Below, one piece after another: positions 10,194-23,179 of a DNA stretch of 64,000 nt; position 1 is the stretch's first letter; every line of letters begins with the position of its first letter. The notes below the pieces were generated by a model that was given only the letters and a program-made list of their open reading frames with translations, was not told the origin of the DNA and searched no databases. Position numbers and translations under genes: made by a program. The stretch spans positions 78,856 to 142,855 of the forward strand of contig CAJQUW010003624.1 of the NCBI GenBank assembly GCA_907163375.1. The letters are read 5' to 3'. This DNA comes from Prostheceraeus crozeri (Eukaryota > Platyhelminthes > Polycladida > Euryleptidae).

Positions 10194-12724
10194 GTGAGTA
10201 ATACTTGCGTTTTCTCTTTGATTTAGATGATTGACGCACAGTGGGGTCTTTGGCGATCATGCCTTCGATGCTCAGCATGACAAAGTATTTTGATTCATTC
10301 TCTACACTAAATCAACGTTCTTAACCATAAGAAAGTTAGCGTTTTGCATCAGCAAACCAAAGTTTATTTTAGCATTTTCAGAGTTTCATTACATCACTAT
10401 GTTCTGATAATGTTACTATCATTTTAAGGTCGTACTCAATTAGGATTTATTAAGTAGTCAACTTATTCTGAAAAATACAGGGGAATGCAAGTCAATTCGA
10501 GCATGCTTCTTTCTCAACTGCCAATACACCGCCATAGATACACCTCAAACCAATACAATCACAGAATTAGATTCATCTGCGCGCGCTTCGGTTTCCTAGA
10601 AAGGAAGGGTTATATGTAGCCTTAATATCGAAATGGCACATTACAGAATTAGACAACTTGCTCCTTCTCGAATGGATAATTCGTTTATCGCTTGCTATTG
10701 GAAATGGCAAACAATAGGCTGTCATCAGCGGAGGACACCGAGCCAGTTAGCGATGCGTGCATGCTGTGATATCACTTCGCACACACCAGAGCACACATCG
10801 TCTAGCTAACATTCGATTCAGTGTATGCACTATGCAGTAAGGAATGGTGAGAAGACGATGGGGAAATCATCAAGTGAACTTTCGTACCCCTGCTACTTTT
10901 TTTAATAATGATCGGAAGGGCCAACATTATGGAGAAAACTTGCGTTCAATGATCTGAATTCTTCGAATCTGAAGGAATTGTGGCAATCGAAGCACTTTGC
11001 TGGAACTCACATTAATCCGCAAGCGACGCACGACTTTTTTCCTATCTCTGTAAGGTATTAGGAATTCCTTTTTGCCCACTTAATAGGTTCCTCGATGTGC
11101 CGTCACTAATTAATCACACTTCTAGCAAACCGAAGCAAATAAACAAAATATTTAATTCTGTGAATACAATAGCAAAAGCAGCCCATGACAAATTCTACAC
11201 TCCATCTCATGCCATGGACGAAAAGGTTGAGTTACACGTGTTGTTCTACACTGACTGACTGCAACTGATTGGACAGCGAGCTGCTGGATGTCGGGCAATG
11301 AGATGTCTCAGCAAGTTTAATAACATCAACTGCATAGTGTGCATGCTGTACATTATAGGCAGAGTAAATGAAAATAGGAAATGAGATTGAAATTTTTTTC
11401 GTAGGATCGGCAACAGTTGATCAAGCCACATAGCACTCTCTGATAATGCATGTATGGCTCAAAAACATTACATTGCTATTATAACGCTTGGAATTTCAAT
11501 TTGATAACAAATAATTTGATGAGCCTAATGGAAAAGCATGGAGCCGCCACTGTTGACGTATTATGATGAGTGATCACATTGTAGCTTAATTAATAAAAAC
11601 ATTACAGGTACTTGATACATGAATCTGCATAATATAATTTAACTCTGACATTTTCAAACTTTTCACAAAAGTTTTTAGATCTGGCCCGGAAGGCGATATT
11701 TGCAACATACTTGGAAAAGTACTTAATTCTCGACAGTCTGAAAATTGTTACTTTTTGCAAACATTTTGTATTAGCGGTATATGTTTTTTATGTTTGATCA
11801 TCTTGAGCTCGGATTCATACATTGTATGTGCACTATATAGCTTGCACACATCTCAAATAAACAATTTCTATCGTGCTATTCAAATTCTTTAAAATGTCTT
11901 GATTAAGCTGATTTCTTAATTAACTGCGTCATCGGTTTTAGCACTTGACCATGTTACAAGTGTATTTTTCCTGAGATGCTATACGGCACATGATTTTGGT
12001 AAAGAAAGTTGTATGTTGTTCATCATTTTATTTTTGAGTTGACACAAGGTTTATGACAAGAAGCATAGTTATGATCTAATCCGTTTTTATTAATAAGTAA
12101 GCTGTCTCTTGACACTAAGACAGTTTTTAAAACATCTTCAAACGGAAGTGATTTAAGCATTGCTAATCCTGGTATTACAATATTGAGAAGGTCGTCTAAA
12201 TATTGATACATGCATATACTTGCTTCAGGGCGAGCAACACAAGAAAGTGTTTTTCATGTTTTGAAAAATTTTTGCTGCACACCTTTATTTGTTCGACTCT
12301 CGCAATTTCATTGTACCATATTGAAAGAAATGGGCAAAAACTTTCATCCTTGTCAATCATATTTTACTGTACATCATATTTTGATTTCAATCGCGGTTAC
12401 AACGGCACAAAGCCTTACAACTGTTACAAAGGGTATATAAAGATAAGTTACATAAAATTGCCTGATTAACCGACTATCCGATTTATTTTCTGATCAGTCA
12501 GCCGGTCCAGAAATTTGAACCGCTTGTATCCCTGCTAGACATTGTTCTTCCTGTAATTTTTACAAGCATTGGGATAGTTAGGCGGCGCTGAAAACAGAGA
12601 TTTTTGAAAATACATTTAATGCACGCACGGTCTGCTACTATGTATCTTACTTATATACCGGTCTCGTGCAGAAGAATAGCAGTAACTGCTCATTCAAATG
12701 AATAAACGCATGTAATATTTCGTG
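10194..12724. other. Intron of the CUB gene, first part
   Basis: This AT-rich 2.5-kb stretch holds only short open frames that show no family resemblance. I see no element ends or exons. Confidence 0.5.
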
Positions 12725-13110
12725 AGGCATGATGATCTGTCCATTTTTTGATTTGGAATCCACTATTTGAAGAACAAAACTGAGTATTACTTGTAAAGCT
12801 ATTATGAGTAGTGCTTAGATGCCATCGCTGTTATTCATATCATTAAATAGATGCATTTGTGGATGGATGAATATGCTAAACATGACTTCATATGCAGTTT
12901 TTCAATGGTCTACAAATAATTTGAATTGATTAAAACACGTAATTTTGTAAGAAATTTACTATAATGAGCGATTCTTGAAAAGTAATTCTAAAGATAGGTA
13001 AAATTGTTAATGTTCCCGCACGCGAAATTTGACTAAATTTTTGTTGATTACTAAAAACACTTAGAAAACTTAAAGTTGCAAAAAATCGGAGTCTTAGCTA
13101 TTATAATTTT
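12725..13110 (+). repeat. Dispersed repeat, short copy
   Basis: The text from atgatgatctgtccattttt to about 12985 aligns, with many substitutions, to 34085-34340. The end (cttaaagttgcaaaaaatcg, about 13068) aligns to 35296-35340. The shared segments are in the same order, but the other copy carries about 900 additional bases between them. Confidence 0.5.
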
Positions 13111-13204
13111 GTCTAATATCAGCAAATGTTAAGAGGGGCGGTGCAAGAGCTCTCCTCTGTTTAGATAGGAAGAAAGCATATTTGTAATTTTGTCTAGGAT
13201 TAGG

Positions 13205-13395
13205 ATATGCAGTGGTCTCCGTGTCACAGTGGTAAGTCCTTGGCTTAGCAATCTTTTGGTTCATAGTTCGAGCCCCGAAAGTGTCATTGGAAGTCGGCAG
13301 GAAGGGTGTCCGGACTAAAAGTACCGCGCACCAGAAAAGTCTGACTTTGTCAGCACCATTCAAGCCCCAAGCAATGGGGGAGCAGAGAGGTTAAA
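13205..13395 (+). repeat. tRNA-derived SINE copy
   Basis: The tRNA-like head (cagtggtaagtccttggctt, then gttcgagcccc resembling a B box) is followed by the family body gtgtcattggaagtcggcag and gaagggtgtccgg. It ends near caatgggggagcag. It lies in the sense orientation within a CUB-gene intron. Confidence 0.7.
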
Positions 13396-13498
13396 GCTTA
13401 ATTCATATTTTGTCTAAGATTGTAATACGCGTCCTCTCTCGTAGCCTCATGCCCGTGAAATATTAGAACTAAAAACTTCCTAAATTTTTTAATTTCAG

Positions 13499-13725
13499 CA
13501 TGCGGTGGAACCTATTCCTTACCATCTGTAGTAATCCAGTCTCCTAATTATGGAAGAGGAAATTACCCGCGCAATACAAGATGTGAATGGAAGTTAAATG
13601 GGCAAGAACATCACTCAGTTGGTTTGAAATTCAATAGTTTTGAGATGGAAATGGGACATCGTACGAGGAGACCGGTATCTAGTGTTAGCGGATTGAACTT
13701 AACATGTCGTTTCGATTACACCAAG
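13499..13725 (+). CDS. Multi-CUB protein, exon G (N-terminal half of CUB 5)
   Basis: Acceptor aatttcag, phase 1 in, phase 0 out before gtaatg. The exon encodes CGGTYSLPSVVIQSPNYG, RCEWKL and a strand GLKFNSFEM, then a 20-residue basic insertion (HRTRRPVSSVSG) before LTCRFDYTK. The insertion in the loop before the third cysteine is longer than usual for CUB domains. Confidence 0.93.
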
Positions 13726-15759
13726 GTAATGCCGAAAATCGTGTCATTTTATGTATCAATTGCGATTACAATAAACATTCTCAGCTGATGTTTTAAATAT
13801 GCATTTTGCGTGAAAATCCTGTGAATGTTGCACAGCGAACGTTAGGAAATCAAAAGAGTATCGCGATCCCGATTAAAATTAGAAAATGTTGGGATCGGGA
13901 TCGAATATAGGTGCTATATCAGGAGTATTCAATATCACATAATAACAATTTATGTTTCACTTCAAAATAAGCAAAAAAATATCTCCAACAAGAATCGGGG
14001 AGATTGTGAGAAATTGAGGTGATGCTGACAGCATTATGATATGTCGAAAAAGCAAGAAGACTGGAGATCCTAAAATCAAAGAACACTCAGTGTTTCAAGA
14101 ATGCGAGAAATGCCTTCTAGTCGAAAATGATATGCGATCAAGGCCACAATTACAAACAGTCAAAGTCACAATCTAGATAACTTGACAGCTTCACGCATCG
14201 CAATTTTACATTTTCTTCAGCTTTTCGCTTTACCAAGAGACAAGTGGCCAGTTTGTCTCCGTAGCACCGTGTCTAAGTGTTTTGCCCACTGACTAGGATA
14301 ATGGATAGACTGCGCACGTGTCCATCTGGCAGTGTCTGGAAAGTGAAGCCGCTTCGTGTTTCTAAATAAGGAAAGACATCAGCGGTCGATAATCAGCGGC
14401 GACAATGTAAGAACGCAAAACAGTCTCTGCATCTGAGACTTTCATTAAAGAGGTAGTCAAGTTGCATTCGATCAAATTTAATTCCTATTTGCTATCAAAA
14501 ATAAACATGATGACATGAACAATTAACTGAAGATAACTCGCCTGAGGAAGCAGCAGGTCTGCGACACATCGGGAATTGCATCAACATTTTGGCAAATTGG
14601 TCTTTCATTTAACTCCGCTTTGATAAATGACAGAAAATTCACATTCGCAGTTAATAAAGCTCTGAGAGTTCGAGATTGCATTTCATTTAATCATGGTGAA
14701 ACATTGCCACTGGGGAGAGTGCCATTCGCGATCACCTCCATCAAATTTAGTTTTTATCCTTTTCCACGTCCGTGTAAATACTATCGCTGCAAGTTAAGAG
14801 ATCCCACCATCAAGCTCAAGCACGATATAGAGACCTGCACATCATTCTCAATGCGTGCATGCAAAGTAGTGGATAATCGAATAATCCCACTGCTCTGAAT
14901 CTCTTATGCAGTTACAGAGCTCTTGTGAACAATCGCCTTCGCTTGTCAGGTATTTCAGACTCGTGAAACTGTTTGGAACAGTCTGAGAGAGACGCAGAAG
15001 ATGAGCGCATGTAAGAAGAACTTATGCAATCATCATCGGAATCAAAAAACTTGAACTGATGGCATTCAGAAGTTGACTATTTTGATTATGATAGTTTTAG
15101 TGATTTCGAAGATAATGTCTTGTTTTACATGGCCGGCTGGGCCCCACGGACAGTGTCATCTGAAATCAAATGTCAAAAATGCAGATAGAGCTTATTTTGG
15201 ACTAATGAATTGTCTTCGCAATCATTACTTTTTAAAATAAAGCAAAGGGGTTTGTTATTGCCCAGCAAATCAGTTGTTCAAGTCGTGAAGTGGTGTAATT
15301 ATTTCCTGAAGAAAGTTTTGTGCAATTCGAAAAAACCGCCAACAAATTTAGCGAAGAAATTTATTGCAGTTCGACTTTGTTATTATTCGGATTTATTTGT
15401 TACTCAAGAGTACTGCCGGATATACTGGGGCTAAGAAAAATCTATCTACCCGCTTGTCTGTTTTTCAGAAATATTGACGCAATGCAATTGAATTTAGCAA
15501 GGTGTTGCATTATTGTAAAAGGATCAATACATATGCATCATTTAATCAATTGCCTTTTCAATGTCAAAATACAGCACTTAAATAATTCCATCATTTATCT
15601 CATGATCTATGGGTGATTATCTCAGGAACGATCCGTTTTCTCTTCACGCGTGCTTACTATAAAGTTTCTTGCATCTGTTTCGCGTTGTCGCCGTTTGTTA
15701 TCGACCGGTCAGCGGCCGTGGATTTCTCTGGCTTCATCTGGCGATGAGCGTGCGCAGTC
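13726..15759. other. Intron of the CUB gene
   Basis: This is a long AT-rich stretch with short open frames only. I recognise no exon or complete element. Confidence 0.45.
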
Positions 15760-15880
15760 TATTCATTATCCTAGTCAGTGGTTTGGCCTAGCCATATTTT
15801 GGTGTAGAGGTCAAGCAGCGAAAGTGTCATTGGAAGTCGCAGGAAACGCATTTGGACTAAAAGAACCAACAACGCTTCAG
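15760..15880 (+). repeat. SINE fragment
   Basis: It contains the tRNA-like piece tcagtggtttggcctagcc and the family body gtgtcattggaagtcgcagg. It is strongly degenerate. Confidence 0.5.
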
Positions 15881-18352
15881 AAATTAATCCGACACTCGAT
15901 AATAATATAGGACTAGAATGGCCATGGACAATTAAATAATAGAGCTTCGTGGACATGCGTTGTCATGACAACGGTACCTAAACGATGGCCGCTTCCAGTT
16001 GTGGACAATTGGAAGCATAGAAATAAATTGTTTGTCTGAAGTTCGCTAGAATGGAAATTGACTCAAGGTCGCGGCACATCCGAGGGAACTAAGTTGGGGC
16101 ATGAAGAACCAATTAAAAGCTTCGATTTACTCATGTGACTGATTCTGACCCAATGATACAGACGTTGGCAGGTGCATCTAAGTGAAAATGCGTGCGATTT
16201 ATGTGCCGTTATTGTGCATTGCATGAAGCTTAATTTCCATTCTAGAGGTTTTATTGTTGTCAATTTCTATGATTGGAAGGCACAATTGGAAGCTTATGAG
16301 TGCACTTTGTAAATATTCACGGCTATTATCATTTAACAAACCATCATTTAAATTACCATCAACAAACAGCTGTTGTCCTTTCTAGTCACGAAAAGTCTGA
16401 TTTATATTTGTCTGACTATGTCTGCACTCTCCAAGTTTCCAGTATGGGTAGAATAGTGACGTTGCAGCTTCATTTTTGTCATTTTACCGCTTGGAAATTA
16501 ATGCAGTGGTCACTCGAAATGTCGTGCTGATTTAATTTTCCTTTTCTTAGAAATATATTCTTCTTGAACAATTGTGGTTTTGATTGTATATCATCTCTTG
16601 AATGTAATGCGAGTCTCTCGAGAACATCAGTCTGAATTTCTGGAAACTTCAACAATCTAGTGCAGATTAATCGCATGCACAGCAAGAGGAACAAGTCGAA
16701 GTTTCAAGCTATTGAATAAATGTTCACTGCCCGAAAATTTATCGACCGCAGCATTTCCAAAACCATGCAGAGTTTACAATGTTGATGATATTTAAATACT
16801 AAGAAAAATCTTACCAATTTAGATCTACAAATACAAAGAAACAGCATTTTGAGTGGAGGTAATAAAAAATATCAGTCTTTATACCAGGTTATATTCAATG
16901 CCCTTCGGCTTCACAAAACATGACAAACATGCACAGATGACGGAAAAGAGCACTACCACGATAAGTGTCAGTCAAATCATCAATGTCTGTCACTTTGAAG
17001 CAATACGATATCGATAAGCTATCAATAAAGAATAAACCATCTATCATGTTAACAGGACGACAGCTCCAACTTTAACTGAGACTCCGTAACACAAATAAAA
17101 GCAGGTCTCAACTCGTCCCTTTCGTATTGGGCATTTTAAAGATTTCATCATTTCTTTTTTCTATTTAAAAGCGAGGCTTAAAGGCAGATTCAGAAATGTT
17201 AGCTATCTCTTCGGATGACGATTCGATCTCAAAGTGTAGCTCATATCTTCGCCTATGTGTATTTTCCGTTGCATTTGTTCGATCCGGATTAATGTAAGTG
17301 CCGCGGTATTCTTAGCGCAGCGTCAATTCGTTCGATTTCTTCTGGATATTCATCTTTTCCTCGATGTTCTTGCACCTCGTTTTCAGGAACCATGTTCTTC
17401 TCGTAGATGTCATTCGACCGATTCTGTGGAGATCTGCTATGTCGCATATGTTCAGGTACATGTGATGAAAGCGATTTCTCGCAACTGACTAAATGGTGCT
17501 GCCCAGTGCCATGGACTGAATGCAATGCTGATTGTTGTAAGACAAGAATTATGAGGTTTGGCTTTCTACGCTTCCAGTCCTCAATTTCAACTGTCATTTG
17601 GTAAAATGCATTAATTTCCTGCTTTTTTATTGTATTCGATTCACTCTCTATGAATCCTCAGTTCTTCTTAAGAAGCGCATTAGTCTTCAGCAGTTACAGC
17701 TGTTGTGGCTTGACTTAGGTCTTCTTAAAAAGCGGAGGAAAGTCTTGCATTTTCGAACAGATTAATCGAGTCTTTCACCTTGTTGTCAGGCACCGACTTG
17801 ATTGCAGATTGTCTTCAGCTGAGGTCACGATAAATGTTTTCCAACCTTCCATCAAGGTCTGACAATATCAGCACTGTCCAAGTCTCATTTTTAGTGAGGG
17901 ATTGTTGATGCTGAGCCTGTAAAATTGATAAAAATGCAACATTTTAAACCAACATTATATTTTTCTTGAAATTTTGCCCAAAAATCTTGTATGATAGACC
18001 TAACATTCTATATAAATTGACATGGAAAAACCTTGCTGACCTTGTACAGAAATCACAGCCTTGGAACCCTGTCTTAAAGAAAAATATTTCATTTCGCCCT
18101 ATGAATTTTTTGACTGTGGTGAACGAAAACGCATGAATGCCCCATTTATGTACGTCTATATTGCAATAGTGATGACAATTCATCCATTATCTTTGTACAA
18201 AATGCTATCAATCTCATATACCAGCGGCAATATTGTATTTGTCTATCATTCTGAAATCATGCTTCAATAGATGTCAAACAATTGATTATTATTCATAATA
18301 TTTGACTGTTCAGGTATCAATAATACGAAAGGAAATGTTTTCGAATTTTTAG
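15881..18352. other. Intron of the CUB gene, continued
   Basis: Nothing recognisable lies between the SINE fragment and the acceptor of the next exon (cgaatttttag). Confidence 0.45.
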
Positions 18353-18509
18353 ATCTACAACGGAGTTGGTACTCTTCTTGACACACTCTGTGGCAACGTT
18401 AATGTTTCAAAGCTGCCGGAATATCGTTCAACAGTAAATGAAATGTTGGTGACTTTCAAGAGCGATGGTAGCGATGAAAAGAAAGGATTTCAGGCCCGCT
18501 TCAGATCAA
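18353..18509 (+). CDS. Multi-CUB protein, exon H (C-terminal half of CUB 5)
   Basis: The exon starts IYNGVGTLLDTLCGNV (the usual dG...LCG segment), then MLVTFKSDGSDEKKGFQARFRS, a standard CUB ending. Phase 0 in and phase 1 out before gtgagt, matching exon G and exon I. Confidence 0.93.
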
Positions 18510-21131
18510 GTGAGTTACATAACAAATACAGGAAACTTGAAGGAAATTTGCAATTTGCCATTGCACTGTTCACACAGACTTTTACTTCCTCCTGGGACAT
18601 AGCATGATTTTTTGCAATTTAACTTCGGGCTTTATTCTTTGGGCGGGATATATGAATAAAATTGTTTTGATTAATAATCACTGTCTTTGTTAGTAGTGTG
18701 TGATGCAGACGTTGTGGACATAGATGATACAATGTGAAAACAAGTGGAATATGAAAAAGAGAGAGATGAGAAAGATGATTACAACAGTGACAATGAAGTT
18801 GTGATACTATGTTGAGTGACGATGTGGAATTTACCATTTTCCTTTTGTTACTCTTACTCCTCGCATAGAGTAAGCATATAGTAGGTAGAGTGCCGAATCA
18901 AAAATTGTCTATATACAGTGAAAATTTTATATGAAAAGATTCAGTTTTTTACGGAGATCACGTTCCTGCGGTCCAAACATTTATTTGAGTAGTTTTTAAA
19001 AAGCTAAATTTTTGCAATTTTGTATACTCGTACTACTGAGATGAAGCCCCTTTGTAAGTATATATTTTAAAATATATATGAATAAATAATATATGAAAAA
19101 TGATATATGAAACAAGTTGGATATCAAAAGGAATGATTATTCGGTAACAAGCATCTTAATTGAGCGGAAATTATGTTGATGATCAAGGGAATTTCATGAA
19201 CTGCATTATAATGCAGGTCCTCGCAAGTCTTCTAGGAAAAGTTGAGAGCTTCTTGGCTGAGATGTCATGTTTTATATTCAATTTTCAGCGGCATGAGTTT
19301 ATGATTCACAAGGTGTCATTTCTTGAATCTGAATAGTAATGCGGACCCATTTACATCTTTTGAAGTTCATTGTGATTAGTTTCTTTGATTACATGCTTTG
19401 CTCTTTCAGTGGCAGTTTGTGATATGATCACGCTAAAAAAACAATCTTACTGTAATATAGCTGAGTCTATAGTAATGGTAACCCATCCAATTGCTAATTT
19501 AATAGCAATTAAATAGCTAATCCAAGTTGTCATGACATGGAGGATTTGTGGAATACTATTCTTTATTCTGCATTGCTATCATGATCAGTCAAGTTCGTGT
19601 TAATTTCTCCAAAAGTGTAAAAATTTTCATATCTCACAGGTAGTACTGGGTCTCGGCTCATGTTCTTTTAGTGAAATCGAAACTGTATACCCATTGGGGA
19701 TTTAATAAATCTGAGATGCCATTCTACCTAATATACTTACTCTATGACTCCTCGTTTGTTGTCTGTTCTTCCCCCAGGTTTGAGGGTTGGATGCTGAGAT
19801 TGTTTCGGTTGTCGCTGGGATGGATTCCCCTTCTCCATTCTGATCGGTCTTATGAAGATTTAGGAGCACAGAGCCATAGAATTTGTCAACATTGCATGTT
19901 TTCCTAGTTTAATGTATAAATAAAATCTATTAGCAGATTAAACGCTCGGAATGTATTGCGGATGAATGACATATCAGTAGTTGTCAAAATCAGTGGGTTG
20001 TCAAAATTAACTCGATTATTGCCTGATGAGCAGTTTGAGAATTATGTCACCAAGAGGTGAAATTCTCTGGTATTGATTCCTTTCATTTTCACACTGAATT
20101 ACAACAGTCAATTAAATTAGACCTACTATTTGACAGCAGCTCGCGGTTGATGGCTTTTGATGGCTTTCTAGGGGGAGACAATGATAGAATGCGCGATATT
20201 ATGCATGTTATCCATATCCATGTAGGAGTTCCAGATCACTCTTGAAGTTGTGTCACCATCTCTTGCTCTAGTTACCCTCGAATTTCGGTTCTGTCACTTC
20301 ATAATTCAATATTCTTTTCGACCAAAACAGAGCGAGGAATTTTGGTGTGGGACTGCTTCCAGGTCATGTCGATGTAGCATGCACTTAACGAACGGAGCGG
20401 TATTCACAAAGTTTGATGGACACGCATCCATTGGATCATAACGTTTTCATTCTTTATAGATCATTTCATATCGATTTTTTAGAGCATTATTTGATCTATT
20501 ATCATTCCTTTTCTCTTTCATAAGAGCTGTAATTGATAGTAAACTATAGCAACGGCATTAGATTCTTAAACAAGCAGAATGCGTGCTATTTTATGATGGA
20601 AAGGAACATGGGTGGCAATAAGATAATTATGATCTATGTTATGTTGACTATCTGAAAATCTAGAACCCACAGTCAAGCCAATTTTTGGACGATAATAGAC
20701 ATTGACAGCAATTGTTATATAGCACAAAAACGGTGGATTTACACATGTGCTTATGTATTTGCACTCTATTGGCAGCAATTACATAATAAGTCATCTTAAT
20801 TGATCAAATTAAGTGTGGGCTGCATTTGAAGGCGGTTTGCATGGCTATTTTTTTAAAAAAATTCATGTGCGGGTACTGTTCCATAAAATACGGTAGATGC
20901 TATACTTAGTTCGTGGGAATTCCCACCACTCCGTTTGGCACAACTTTTAAAAACTGCAAGCAAAACCAGAAGATCGTTCAAATTCTTTGGGTGACGTACC
21001 TACTTTGCTGGAATACTCATTGCATATCTCGCATGATCGATTTCTTATTTGTAAAATGTCAATTATATGAAATTTCTAAATATTTTGCGTGTAAAGTAAT
21101 GTTTAATATTCATAATTTTCTTATTTTCAAG
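18510..21131. other. Intron of the CUB gene
   Basis: This is AT-rich sequence. Around 19735-19800 the text ttactctatgactcctcg and ccccaggtttgagggt resembles the inverted 3' part of the SINE at 31770-32015. Nothing else was recognised. Confidence 0.45.
19730..19860 (-). repeat. SINE 3'-part remnant
   Basis: The sequence ccccaggtttgagggttgga matches the tail-side part of the minus-strand SINE at 31770-32015 (ccccaggtttgagggtgcg). The tRNA-like head is not visible. Confidence 0.4.
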
Positions 21132-21248
21132 TGTGTGGTGGAGAACGAACATCCGGTGCAGGGAAAGGTGTAATTGTTTCACCAAATTATCCTCATCATT
21201 TTCACAGAGGACAAGTATGTGAGTGGGTCATTCGCACGACTCAACCAG
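21132..21248 (+). CDS. Multi-CUB protein, exon I (N-terminal part of CUB 6)
   Basis: Acceptor ttattttcaag, phase 1 in and phase 1 out before gtatgt. It encodes CGGERTSGAGKGVIVSPNYP, then HRGQVCEWVIRTTQPG: the first and second cysteines, SPNYP loop and CxW of a CUB. The next exon continues in frame at 24023, after an intron containing a mariner element. Confidence 0.93.
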
Positions 21249-21439
21249 GTATGTCGTTTGATAATGATCATACCATAAGTGTTCCTTCGGCGAGTACTAG
21301 ACAAATGTATAATTACCATGCAGAATAAAGTCTTTCTTGATTCCATTTCTCTTAAATGTACGCACTTGTAATCTCCAAGAAGGTTCGAGTCTTGCCTTTC
21401 AATATTTTTACTTGGCAATTTTATCTAAGGTTTGTTTTA

Positions 21440-21579
21440 CGTGGTGTGATCCAAAATGTCCCGGACTAACCTACTTGCAGATAACCTGTGATAACGAATA
21501 CTACTTCAGATGTAAATTTAGGTCTTTAAGGCATGAGAAATATGGTCGCCGAAATTTTTCCGGTCAGTTTTCTATTTTT
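21440..21579 (+). repeat. Left terminal inverted repeat of the mariner
   Basis: It begins CGTGGTGTGATCC and ends in GTTTTCTATTTTT. It is mirrored at 23038-23177. Confidence 0.9.
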
Positions 21580-21736
21580 TCAAAATTTTCAAACATTTTT
21601 GTCTGAATTTCAAGATTTTCCTATAAATTCTAGCGATTTAGAATTAATATATTTAGATTAACTTGACAGTTAAGCTATCACTAATAACCTGACTAATAAT
21701 TAACGGAAAAACAAATGTTTTGTTCCAGAAAACAGT

Positions 21737-22789
21737 TTACTTTTCAATGTATGAGCCGTTAGCATTCGTCACTTTTTGCCAACGAAGTCTCAATTCACAA
21801 AAAGCTTTATGAAAAAATTCCGGTGTCAAAGAATCAAAAAACTCAGTAACTGCATCCCGCAGTTCAACTGGCGATTCAAAATGGTGTCCACGAAGATGCT
21901 TTTTGAGGAATCTAAACAGATAGAAGTCACTTGGGGCCAAGTCAGGTGAATAAGGAGGATGGCTCAATAGTTGAAATCCGTTTCTCGTTAAGGCATTGGT
22001 TGTCTCCTGCGAGGTGTGAATCGGAGCATTGTCATGAAGCAAGTAGAGGGGAATGTTCCGTGGCTTTCTTATTTTCTTCCTCGCTTCAGATAACAGATTG
22101 GAATAATATTCGCTATTGATTCTTACTCCTTTATCCGCAAAGTCAACCAGTTGGATTCCCGAAGCGTTCCAAAAGACCGTCAGCATCAACGACCGGCTAT
22201 GTGATGTTCCGGATCGCATTTTCAAAGGGGCAGATTCGCCTGATTTTCGCCACTCTGCAGATTCTCGCTTACTTTGAGGCAGATACAAACTTAAAGGTGT
22301 TTCATCCTCTGTAAGGATGCAGTTCAGAAACTGATCTCCGTGCATTTCGAGGAGATCCAAATTTGACTGTGCCGCCAGAAGTCTGTTCTCCTTCATTTCA
22401 GGTGACAGAAACTTCGGTACGAAACGTGATGCCAGTTTGCGATATCCAAGTCTTTCGATGATGTCATGACAGGAGTGATAACTGATTCGCAACTCTCTTG
22501 ACAACTCACGGATGGTTATCCTTCTGTGTGCTGTAATCACTTCATCGCACTGACTCGATTTCTCTTCCGGAATCTCCTGCGGCCGACCAACAGTTGAAAA
22601 ATCTTGCTCCACAGATTGTCTTCCGCGTTTAAATTCGCTTATCCAGAAATAAGCAGTAGTTCTCGATGGAGCTTTGCTTACATATGCCAGGCTTAATTCC
22701 TTTAGAATGTCACCATTAGCGAAGCCGCGGATCAGGAGGTATCGTATCACACTGCGATATTCGACTTAAGACACGCTTGTCACATCCAT
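21737..22789 (-). pseudogene. Mariner transposase (DD34D) with one nonsense codon near the start
   Basis: The long open part (22750-21737) gives 337 codons. It has a helix-turn-helix N-terminus (IRELSRELRISYHS), a linker FVPKFLSPEM in the place of the mariner WVPHEL motif, and catalytic Asp residues in ILTEDET, YLLHDNAPIHT and YSPDLAPSDFYLF. There are 34 residues between the second and third Asp, the mariner D34D signature. The likely start is the ATG at 22789 (MDVTSVS); an in-frame TAA at 22766-22768 cuts off the first seven codons, and the frame after it (VEYRSVIRYLL) matches the family's N-terminus. Everything downstream is intact, so the copy is recently disabled or could use a later start. 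Confidence 0.9.
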
Positions 22790-23037
22790 CATGAAAACTG
22801 ATAGAACAAAGAACCATCGTTGACACGGATTTCTTAATGAATGCGTGCTGAATGAACTTCACTGATTGATATCGTAACACATGAAGCAATTAACAAAAGA
22901 CGTGCAATATTCATGGCAAAGATATCCGTCAAATAAGGTACAAATCAAAATCAATCTAACTATAACAATAAGACAAATCGGATCTCGATCAATTCAGAAA
23001 ATACAGAAATTCATGTTAAAATGTAAAAATATTTTTT

Positions 23038-23177
23038 AAAAATAGAAAACTGACCGGAAAAATTTCGGCGACCATATTTCTCATGCCTTAAAGACCTAAA
23101 TTTACATCTGAAGTAGTATTCGTTATCACAGGTTATCTGCAAGTAGGTTAGTCCGGGACATTTTGGATCACACCACG
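23038..23177 (-). repeat. Right terminal inverted repeat of the mariner
   Basis: This is the inverse of 21440-21579, ending GGATCACACCACG before the TA target. Confidence 0.9.
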
Positions 23178-23179
23178 TA

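Larger units (their letters stand above)
21440..23177 (-). mobile_element. Mariner transposon with about 140-bp terminal inverted repeats
   Basis: The element is 1738 bp and is bounded by TA on both sides (21438-21439 and 23178-23179). The terminal inverted repeats (21440-21579 and 23038-23177) match almost perfectly by eye, starting CGTGGTGTGATCCAAAATGT. Most mariner elements have inverted repeats near 30 bp, so these are unusually long. The single gene lies on the minus strand. Near identity of the repeats indicates a recent insertion. Confidence 0.93.

Noticed and set aside
14620-14898. A 92-codon open frame in a CUB-gene intron
   Set aside because: No domain, splice context or composition supports it.
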